A DNA stretch of 15,649 bases, taken from the NCBI GenBank assembly GCA_002490775.1, contig DKUR01000044.1, forward strand, positions 478 to 16,126, in the 5' to 3' direction. This document shows, one piece after another, positions 1 to 6,228 of this stretch. This DNA is from Lachnospiraceae bacterium UBA7199 (GTDB lineage: Bacteria > Bacillota > Clostridia > Lachnospirales > Lachnospiraceae). Within the stretch, counting starts at the first letter, position 1, and every line of letters starts with the position of its first letter. Made by a program: the position numbers and the translations under genes. The notes below the pieces were generated by a model. It searched no databases. It saw nothing but the letters and a program-made list of their open reading frames with translations, and had not been told where the DNA came from.

Positions 1-23
1 GGGTCCGATTCCCGTCAGCAGCT
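1..23 (+). tRNA. Possible 3' end of a tRNA cut by the window edge
   Basis: The first bases read GGG-TCCGATT-CCCGT-CAGCAGC-T. This matches the 3' half of a T-arm (GGG paired with CCC around a 7-base loop with the conserved C, purine, A positions), followed by a 7-base acceptor strand and a U discriminator at 23. No CCA is encoded, which is common in Clostridia. The strong terminator that begins two bases later is what would be expected after a tRNA gene. The loop has C where the second T is usual. The anticodon lies outside the window, so the isotype cannot be told; the predicted 5' acceptor strand is GCTGCTG. Confidence 0.45.
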
Positions 24-24
24 T

Positions 25-76
25 AAAATCCCTTATGTATGCTATTCTTTGATATTAGCATGCATAAGGGATTTTT
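25..76. terminator. Strong rho-independent terminator, probably bidirectional
   Basis: A perfect 13-bp stem pairs AAAATCCCTTATG (25-37) with CATAAGGGATTTT (63-75). It continues through one T-G wobble (38 with 62) and six more pairs (39-44 with 56-61) to an 11-base loop. On the plus strand the stem runs into a T tract (72-76), ending the putative tRNA transcript. On the minus strand it also ends in TTTT and lies about 80 bases past the ptsI stop, so it can end the kinase-ptsI transcript too. Confidence 0.85.
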
Positions 77-154
77 ATTTAACATAAGGATGGCTGGCAA
101 AGCCTAGCATCCGTTGTTTACTTCCTTTTCAAATTACCGGCTTCCAACTTAACT

Positions 155-1774
155 TCAGGAAATCTCTCTAATACATTTTCTTAAAGGAAGGATCATGGAC
201 GGCGAAACTGACAATTCATCAATTCCCATTTTAACAAACTCTTCCGTCAACTCTAAATCTGCACCCAGTTCCCCGCAGATTCCAGCCCATTTTCCATATT
301 TATGCGCACTGTCAACCACCATCTGTATCATACGCAGAATCGCTTTGTGATGAGGATTATAAAAATCATCCAGTTTTTCATTCTGCCTGTCTATGGCAAG
401 GGTATACTGTGTCAGATCGTTGGTTCCAATACTGAAAAAGTCTACCATCTGCGCCAGTTCATCACCGATCATAACTGCTGCCGGCGTCTCAATCATGATA
501 CCCTGCTCTGGGTTTTTAAAAGGTATCTGCTCTGCTTCCAGTTCTTTTTTTACTTCCTCAACAATTTCATAAATCTTTGCAACTTCTTCTGTGGAAGTAA
601 TCATAGGATACATAATGGAAAGATTTCCATGTACAGTAGCGCGGAACAATGCGCGGAGCTGCGTCTTAAATATATCCGGCTGCTTTAAACAAATTCGAAT
701 TGCACGATATCCCAATGCAGGATTATCTTCTTTGCCAAGATTAAAATAATCCACCTGCTTATCCGCTCCAATGTCCAGTGTACGTATAATTACCTTCTTT
801 TCTCCCATAGTCTGAAGAACCTGCCTGTATGCCTGAAGCTGCTCCTCTTCTGTAGGGAAATCGTCTCTTCCAAGGTACAAAAATTCACTTCGGAATAGTC
901 CGATTCCACCTGCATCATTCTCAAGGACGTAACCCACGTCACCCACGCCGCCGATGTTGGCATAAACATTGATCTTTTTTCCACTGAGCGTAACATTTTC
1001 CTTGCCTTTCAATTCCTGCAAAAGGCGCATTTTTTCCTTTTCCTGGGCAAGCTTTTGTTCTGTTTCCTGACACACTGCCTCATTTGGATCAAAAATCACT
1101 TCTCCCTTAATTCCATCCACTACTGCTTTTGTTCCGGATTTGATTTTATCAAGCTCTAAGGGAACTCCAATCAATGCCGGAATATTCATCATACGGGCAA
1201 GAATAGACGTATGAGAATTAGCGGAACCATGCACTGTAACAAAAGCCAGAATTTTTTCCTTGTCCATTTGTACTGTTTCACTGGGACTTAAATCGTCCGC
1301 AACGATTATTGAAGGCTCGGAAAAATCAAAATCATTTTCACCATCACCAGAAAGGCACTGAATCAAACGGTTTGAAATATCCTTAACATCTGCTGCTCTT
1401 GCTTTCATGTAGTCATTATCCATTCCAGCGAACATCTCTGAAAAATTATCGCCGGTCACAGCCACAGCATACTCTGCACTTACCTGCTCCGTCTTAATCA
1501 GATTGCTGATCGCTTCCTGATAATCGTCATCCTCCAGCATCATCTGATGCACCTCAAAAATTGCAGCGCTGGCTTCCCCAACTTCTACCACTGCCTTATC
1601 ATAAAGCTTCTGTAGCTGCTGTTTTGCCTTCTCAACTGCCTGCCCAACTCTTGTGATCTCCCCCTCGGGATCTTCAATCTTGTTTCTTTTTACCTGTTGT
1701 TCTTCTTTTCTAAGAACCATTACCGGACCAATTGCAATTCCTTTGTAAACCGATTTCCCAAAAAATTTCATCAT
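155..1774 (-). CDS. ptsI: Phosphoenolpyruvate-protein phosphotransferase (PTS enzyme I)
   Basis: Cytoplasmic enzyme I takes phosphate from PEP onto a histidine and passes it to HPr, the first step of PTS sugar uptake, releasing pyruvate. The 539 residues show the N-terminal HPr-binding/phosphohistidine region with active His188 (SANSHTSILAR), then the PEP-binding barrel: GLFRSEFLY (Arg295), RTLDIGADK (Arg331), MIETPAAV (Glu429), GTNDLTQYT (Asn452, Asp453) and GICGE (Cys500). It ends at about 539 residues, some 30 short of the 570-575 of E. coli and B. subtilis, lacking the last C-terminal helices. I saw no frameshift that would restore them. The phosphohistidine loop reads GSANSH rather than the textbook GGRTSH. 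The ATG at 1774 lies 9 bases from GGAGG (1784-1788); a second ATG follows directly. No ptsH is adjacent. It sits 30 bases downstream of the hybrid kinase, leaving little room for a separate promoter. Confidence 0.95.
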   Translation of the reverse strand: MMKFFGKSVYKGIAIGPVMVLRKEEQQVKRNKIEDPEGEITRVGQAVEKAKQQLQKLYDKAVVEVGEASAAIFEVHQMMLEDDDYQEAISNLIKTEQVSAEYAVAVTGDNFSEMFAGMDNDYMKARAADVKDISNRLIQCLSGDGENDFDFSEPSIIVADDLSPSETVQMDKEKILAFVTVHGSANSHTSILARMMNIPALIGVPLELDKIKSGTKAVVDGIKGEVIFDPNEAVCQETEQKLAQEKEKMRLLQELKGKENVTLSGKKINVYANIGGVGDVGYVLENDAGGIGLFRSEFLYLGRDDFPTEEEQLQAYRQVLQTMGEKKVIIRTLDIGADKQVDYFNLGKEDNPALGYRAIRICLKQPDIFKTQLRALFRATVHGNLSIMYPMITSTEEVAKIYEIVEEVKKELEAEQIPFKNPEQGIMIETPAAVMIGDELAQMVDFFSIGTNDLTQYTLAIDRQNEKLDDFYNPHHKAILRMIQMVVDSAHKYGKWAGICGELGADLELTEEFVKMGIDELSVSPSMILPLRKCIREIS

Positions 1775-1804
1775 AATAAAATACCTCCATAATTTATTTT
1801 TTAT

Positions 1805-4800
1805 TTATTTTAATATTTTATCCAATGTATCAAACAAAGCATCCACATCAATAGGCTTCGCCAGATGCCCATTCATTCCGCTTTTTAAAGCCTCCTGCCT
1901 GTCTTCTTCGAATGCATTTGCTGTCATAGCCAAAATCGGGATAGAGGAAAGTTTTTCATTGTCAAGCCCTCGAATTAATTTCGTTGCTTCATAGCCGTCC
2001 ATCACCGGCATTCTGACATCCATAAGCACTAGCTGATAATAGCCAGGTTCAGATTTTTCCACCATCTCAAGGGCTATTTTCCCATTCATGGCAACTTCCG
2101 TAGTAAATCCTGCATTTTCCAGAATTGCCACTGCAATTTCCTGATTCAGCTCATTATCCTCTGCCAAAAGAATACGCCCAGTGTATCTTTTCCCTGATTC
2201 TTCTTCGCTTTTTTGTTCTTCCGTCTCCTCTGCGCTTACAATAGAGTGCAGGCAGCTACGCAATTCTGATAAGAATAAAGGTTTGCTGCAAAAAGAAGTA
2301 ATGCCTGCTTCTTTTGCTTCCTCTTCAATATCCAGCCAGTCGTATGCAGTAAGAAGAATAATCGGCACATCATCTCCCAACTCCTTTCTAATCCTCCTGG
2401 TAACTTCAATACCGTTCATATCAGGGAGCATCCAGTCGATTACATATACATCATAAATGTCATTCCTTGTAACTGCCTGGCGCGTACGCAGCAGCGCTTC
2501 CCTGCCCGACAATGTCCATTCCGCACGCATTCCAATCTGGCTTAACATATAAGTTACGCTGTCACAGGTATTAAAATCATCATCTACCACCAATGCCCGG
2601 CAGTTCTTTAATTCCGGTATATCCCGGGGCTCTATTACTCCGGTATTTAAGCGGAAGGTTAAGCAGACTGTTGCTTCAGTTCCTACCCCCTGCTCACTTT
2701 CTACCTTAATGGTTCCATTCATCATGTCCACAATATTTTTTGTGATTGCCATGCCAAGACCGGTACCTTGGATTCCACTGATGGTACTGCTCTTTTCTCT
2801 CTCAAAGGGTTCAAAAATATGAGAAACAAATTCTTCACTCATACCAATACCGGTATCTTTAATGTGAAATTCATAATTTGCATAGCCTTTCTGTGTCCCA
2901 GGCTTTTCTGTGATCCGCATGGTGATCGTACCGCCTGCGCCCGTATACTTAACCGCATTGCTTAGCAGGTTTAAAAGAACCTGATTTAACCGCAGCTTAT
3001 CACAATAAATATTTTCATCCCATACATCCACCGCATCAATATACAGATCCAACTGCTTTGCGTGTACATCTGCCTGAAGTATATTGCGCAGCCCATGAAG
3101 AATATCCGGCAGCCTGCATGGCTTTTCATCCAAATGCATTTTCCCGCTCTCAATACGGCTCATATCCAAAACATCATTGATCAGACTTAAAAGATGGTTT
3201 CCAGATGTCATGATTTTCTTAAGATACTCCTCCACCTGTTCCTTGTCATCAAGATGTGTAATGGCAAGAGTCGTAAATCCGACAATCGCATTCATAGGCG
3301 TTCTAATGTCATGAGACATATTGGAAAGAAAAGTACTTTTCGCCTTGTTTGCCTGATTTGCCTGCATAAGCGCATTTTCTAAAAGAGTTTTCTTTTCCAT
3401 TTCACTGCGGATTTCTTCATCCACGCTGCGGATGCCTATAACAATGCCATGCTGCTCACCCCATTTTCCGGCCTTAACTACTTTTAACTGAAAATATTTT
3501 ATTTCTCCCTTTGAACAAATACGGTAATTTGCATGATACTGATTTTTTTCCGCCAATTCCTCCTTTAAATATCTGGCAGATGAAAAGCGCCTAAGGTCTT
3601 CCTGATCCTCCTCATGTACGAATTCCCGTATGTAATTTTCCATGCTTTCCTTAAAGGAAATTTTTCCTTCCGATGCAAAGGAAAAGACTCTTATATCTTC
3701 TTCATCATTCCGAAGCGGAATTCCTATATCCGTATCCAAATCAAAGTAGCAGACAATTTTATACTCAATACTCAGTGCTTTCACCAGTTCCATCTGCCAT
3801 CTTTCATTTTCCTTCTGCTGCAGCTTCTGAGCTGTGCAATCTAAAATAAAACGCTGGTAAATCAGTCTCCCATCTTCCTTCAAAAGCTTGACATTACCCA
3901 TAGCATGTATGATATCACCATTCTTGTGCTGTATACGATATTCTGTACTGACACTATCTCCTTCTTTTTCCAGCTTCTTAATACAGTTGCGCAGCTTTTC
4001 CTTGTCCTCCTCCAGAACACTTTTAGCAATCATATCAAATCCATCTGCCATCAGTTCTTCTTGCGACTCATATCCTAAGATTTCAAGTGCCGCCCGATTG
4101 ATACTGAGGAGTTCTTTCCCTTCTGCCGTATGACGAATCACTCCACAGTCAATCGTGGTAAATATCTTTTCCAGAGACTTGTTCTTTTGTATAATTTCTT
4201 TCTCGTAAGCTCGTTCCTGGGTTACATCAATTGCCACTCCAACAGTTCCCATCACGCTTTTGTCTAAATCATACAATGGAGATTTATATGTGGTGAGTGT
4301 TCTGATCCCTGCCCCTGTCTGAATCGTCTCCTCCGATACAAGGGTTTTCTTCTTGCTCATAACCTCACGTTCTGACTCTATGCAGACAGGATCATCCTGC
4401 TCCACATCCCATATATAAGCATGCCCGCGGCCTTCTACCTGCTGTCTGGTTTTGTTAACCGTTCTGCAAAAGCTGTCATTGACCTTTTCATGAATACCAT
4501 TTTTGTCTTTATACCAGATAAGATTGGGAATATGATTGATTGTTGCATCAAAGAATTGGCTGGTCTGCCAGTAATCCCTGCTTATCTTATATGCCTGCTG
4601 CCATCTTAAAAAATGAAATTTCACTTCCTCTTCAGACAATGAACAACTCCAAATATCCTTTATATGCGGCAAATACTCTGAAAGAAGGCTGATCTGGTTC
4701 CCATCCGCTGACAAAATGATCTCAGCTTCTTTCTTTTTCGCTAAAATAAGCGTTTGCACTACTGCCTTTGCATCTGATTCTGGAAGATATGCCAAAATCA

Positions 4801-4948
4801 CATCTGCTTTAGCGGTCAATGCTTCCTCCACCTCTTCGCTCTCCATATACGTATGGGTAAAGTGTTCAAGGGGAGACATTTCCTTTATTATTTCGAACAT
4901 TCTGCATTGTCGGCCTAACAAATAAAAATGTACATGGCAATGGTACAT
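1805..4948 (-). CDS. Soluble hybrid sensor histidine kinase with pseudo-receiver, three PAS domains and two receivers
   Basis: This 1047-residue protein has no membrane segment, so it should sense a cytoplasmic signal. Domains in order: a receiver-like alpha/beta region (about 4-118) whose third strand (ADVILAYLP) has no phospho-acceptor Asp in the usual place; PAS-type modules at about 130-250, 258-378 and 390-512; HisKA with His546 in SHDIRTPMN; HATPase with N664, DTG 698-700 and GTGLG 728-732; receiver 1 with Asp838 and Lys889; receiver 2 with Asp977 and Lys1031. There is no Hpt domain, so any relay beyond the receivers needs a separate partner, or the receivers act as internal controls. 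A GTG at 4951 directly precedes ATG 4948. I chose the ATG because GGAGG (4956-4960) is 7 bases from it and only 4 from the GTG. It is divergent from lrgAB and precedes ptsI on the same strand. Its output target is unknown. Confidence 0.93.
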   Translation of the reverse strand: MYHCHVHFYLLGRQCRMFEIIKEMSPLEHFTHTYMESEEVEEALTAKADVILAYLPESDAKAVVQTLILAKKKEAEIILSADGNQISLLSEYLPHIKDIWSCSLSEEEVKFHFLRWQQAYKISRDYWQTSQFFDATINHIPNLIWYKDKNGIHEKVNDSFCRTVNKTRQQVEGRGHAYIWDVEQDDPVCIESEREVMSKKKTLVSEETIQTGAGIRTLTTYKSPLYDLDKSVMGTVGVAIDVTQERAYEKEIIQKNKSLEKIFTTIDCGVIRHTAEGKELLSINRAALEILGYESQEELMADGFDMIAKSVLEEDKEKLRNCIKKLEKEGDSVSTEYRIQHKNGDIIHAMGNVKLLKEDGRLIYQRFILDCTAQKLQQKENERWQMELVKALSIEYKIVCYFDLDTDIGIPLRNDEEDIRVFSFASEGKISFKESMENYIREFVHEEDQEDLRRFSSARYLKEELAEKNQYHANYRICSKGEIKYFQLKVVKAGKWGEQHGIVIGIRSVDEEIRSEMEKKTLLENALMQANQANKAKSTFLSNMSHDIRTPMNAIVGFTTLAITHLDDKEQVEEYLKKIMTSGNHLLSLINDVLDMSRIESGKMHLDEKPCRLPDILHGLRNILQADVHAKQLDLYIDAVDVWDENIYCDKLRLNQVLLNLLSNAVKYTGAGGTITMRITEKPGTQKGYANYEFHIKDTGIGMSEEFVSHIFEPFEREKSSTISGIQGTGLGMAITKNIVDMMNGTIKVESEQGVGTEATVCLTFRLNTGVIEPRDIPELKNCRALVVDDDFNTCDSVTYMLSQIGMRAEWTLSGREALLRTRQAVTRNDIYDVYVIDWMLPDMNGIEVTRRIRKELGDDVPIILLTAYDWLDIEEEAKEAGITSFCSKPLFLSELRSCLHSIVSAEETEEQKSEEESGKRYTGRILLAEDNELNQEIAVAILENAGFTTEVAMNGKIALEMVEKSEPGYYQLVLMDVRMPVMDGYEATKLIRGLDNEKLSSIPILAMTANAFEEDRQEALKSGMNGHLAKPIDVDALFDTLDKILK

Positions 4949-4955
4949 CACGTTT

Positions 4956-4960
4956 CCTCC
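4956..4960 (-). promoter_or_regulatory. Ribosome binding site of the hybrid kinase, deciding its start
   Basis: GGAGG on the minus strand, 7 bases before ATG 4948 and 4 bases before the in-frame GTG at 4951. The spacing favours the ATG. Confidence 0.75.
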
Positions 4961-5002
4961 TTAATACTCATATTTTTCTATCACTATAACCTATATGGTA
5001 AA

Positions 5003-5031
5003 ATTATACTTGATTCAATCCAGCAAAACAA
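5003..5031 (-). promoter_or_regulatory. Candidate sigma-A promoter of the kinase-ptsI unit
   Basis: On the minus strand, TTGTTT (5026-5031) and a perfect TATAAT (5003-5008) are separated by 17 bases. A start near 4996 would give a leader of about 48 bases. The spacer holds the short palindrome TTGATTCAA (5010-5018). The -35 box is only a half match, so activation by a regulator is possible. Confidence 0.6.
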
Positions 5032-5068
5032 GTGCATATTTCCTCTGTTTTTTTATAAGATTTATCTA

Positions 5069-5097
5069 TTGACATTAAAGGAGTCATGCTCTATCAT
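5069..5097 (+). promoter_or_regulatory. Near-consensus promoter of lrgAB
   Basis: Perfect TTGACA (5069-5074), 17-base spacer, then TATCAT (5092-5097), five of six to consensus. Transcription would begin near 5104, giving a leader of about 30 bases. The AAAGGAG at 5077-5083 lies inside the spacer and would not be in the mRNA, so it cannot be the ribosome site. The opposing kinase promoter has its -35 box about 37 bases away, so the two promoters share one regulatory stretch (5032-5068), in which I see no clear repeat. Confidence 0.75.
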
Positions 5098-5115
5098 GTA
5101 CAGATACCATCAATC

Positions 5116-5123
5116 AAAAAGGA
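5116..5123 (+). promoter_or_regulatory. Ribosome binding site of lrgA, deciding its start
   Basis: AAAAAGGA ends 10 bases before ATG 5134. It is the only such site downstream of the predicted transcription start, so it rules out the in-frame upstream ATG at 5086, which lies within the promoter. Confidence 0.65.
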
Positions 5124-5133
5124 TAAAAATATT

Positions 5134-5508
5134 ATGAAGTATTTAAAGCAATTCAGCATCATTCTTTTTATCTCATTTTTAGGTGAAATACTGCATACAT
5201 TTATACCATTTCCAATTCCGGCAAGCGTCTATGGCCTGGTTATTTTGCTTACTGCCTTATGCACAGGCATTTTGAAAGTAGGACAAGTAAAGGAAACAGC
5301 ATCTATTTTAATCGAGATAATGCCGGTGATGTTCATCCCTGCTGCGGTGGGACTTTTAGATTCCTGGCCATCCCTTTATCCAGTCTTTATTCCCGTCATC
5401 CTGATCACCCTTATAACTACTGTACTTGTCATGGCTGTTACCGGGCAGGTAACACAACACATGATTAAACATCAAATGTTTCGGAGAAAAAAGCAAAAGA
5501 AAAATTGA
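5134..5508 (+). CDS. lrgA: LrgA/CidA family holin-like membrane protein
   Basis: A 124-residue membrane protein with four predicted hydrophobic spans (about 5-24, 30-48, 58-75, 82-103) and a basic C-terminal tail (FRRKKQKKN). The family hallmarks LGEILHTFIPFPIPASVYG (16-34) and MPVMFIPAAVGLL (63-75) are clear. Family members were first described as holin/antiholin-like modulators of autolysis. Several Gram-positive LrgAB-type pairs have since been shown to move pyruvate across the membrane. The reading frame is open back to 5086, but the promoter and ribosome site support ATG 5134. lrgB follows 24 bases later, so the two are cotranscribed. Whether this pair acts in lysis or pyruvate transport cannot be told from sequence; LrgA and CidA are hard to separate, so the symbol is nominal. 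Confidence 0.9.
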   Translation: MKYLKQFSIILFISFLGEILHTFIPFPIPASVYGLVILLTALCTGILKVGQVKETASILIEIMPVMFIPAAVGLLDSWPSLYPVFIPVILITLITTVLVMAVTGQVTQHMIKHQMFRRKKQKKN

Positions 5509-5532
5509 TTCATGGAGAAAAGTTGAATAAAT

Positions 5533-6225
5533 ATGAAAGAATTTATAGTGAATTCCATCTTTTTTGGAGCAGTGATCAGCCTTGCCGCATACGAAGCAGG
5601 ACTGGTGATTAAAAGAAAATTTAAATTAGCCATCTTAAACCCTCTGCTGATTGGAACAGCCTGCGTCATGGCAGTTCTGCTGCTTTTGAAGGTTGAGTAT
5701 AAACATTATTATGAAAGTGCAAAATATATAAGCTATCTGCTGACTCCGGCTACCGTATGTCTTGCAGTCCCTCTCTATCAGCAGATTGAACTGCTCAAAA
5801 AGAATTTACGGGCAGTAACAGGCGGAATTGCTGCCGGAGTGCTTACAAGCCTTCTGGGTGTTTTTCTGCTGTCAAAGCTGTTTGCCTTAAATCATGTACA
5901 ATACATAACGCTTCTGCCCAAGTCCATTACCACTGCTATCGGAATGGACCTCTCAAGAGAATTGGGAGGCATAGAAACCATAACCGTTGCTGTCATCATT
6001 ATCACAGGAATTTTAGGTAATATGTCAGCCGAGTTTATCTGCAAAATATTTAAAATCCAGGAACCTGTTGCAAAAGGCCTTGCTATTGGTACCGCCTCCC
6101 ATGCTATCGGTACAACAAAAGCTATGGAAATAGGTGAAATCGAAGGTGCCATGAGCAGCCTTGCTATTGCTGTAGCCGGACTTATGACTGTTCTGGGAGC
6201 TTCTGTGTTCGCAAAGCTAATGTAA
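5533..6225 (+). CDS. lrgB: LrgB/CidB family membrane protein
   Basis: A 230-residue polytopic membrane protein, the usual length for LrgB, with about six to seven hydrophobic spans. Conserved family stretches are LLTPATVCLAVPLYQQ (69-84), LLPKSITTAIGMDLS (127-141) and GTASHAIGTTKAMEIGEIEG (186-205). It pairs with LrgA; in studied species the two together form a pyruvate carrier or modulate autolysis. ATG 5533 is the first start after an in-frame stop. GGAG (5514-5517) is 15 bases away, longer than ideal, so translation may be coupled to lrgA. Its stop lies 3 bases from the stop of the convergent cyclase gene, and I see no hairpin between them. Confidence 0.92.
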   Translation: MKEFIVNSIFFGAVISLAAYEAGLVIKRKFKLAILNPLLIGTACVMAVLLLLKVEYKHYYESAKYISYLLTPATVCLAVPLYQQIELLKKNLRAVTGGIAAGVLTSLLGVFLLSKLFALNHVQYITLLPKSITTAIGMDLSRELGGIETITVAVIIITGILGNMSAEFICKIFKIQEPVAKGLAIGTASHAIGTTKAMEIGEIEGAMSSLAIAVAGLMTVLGASVFAKLM

Positions 6226-6228
6226 CCT

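Noticed and set aside
76..160. Possible frameshift that would restore the missing C-terminus of enzyme I
   Set aside because: The alternative frame gives EVKLEAGNLKRK then stop, which does not resemble the usual C-terminal helices.
5010..5018. FNR-like half sites in TTGATTCAA
   Set aside because: The half sites are not separated by the four bases an FNR/CRP-type site needs.
5096..5137. 13-codon leader-peptide frame ending in an ATGA overlap with the lrgA start
   Set aside because: Its ATG lies within the -10 box of a near-consensus promoter, so it should not be transcribed.
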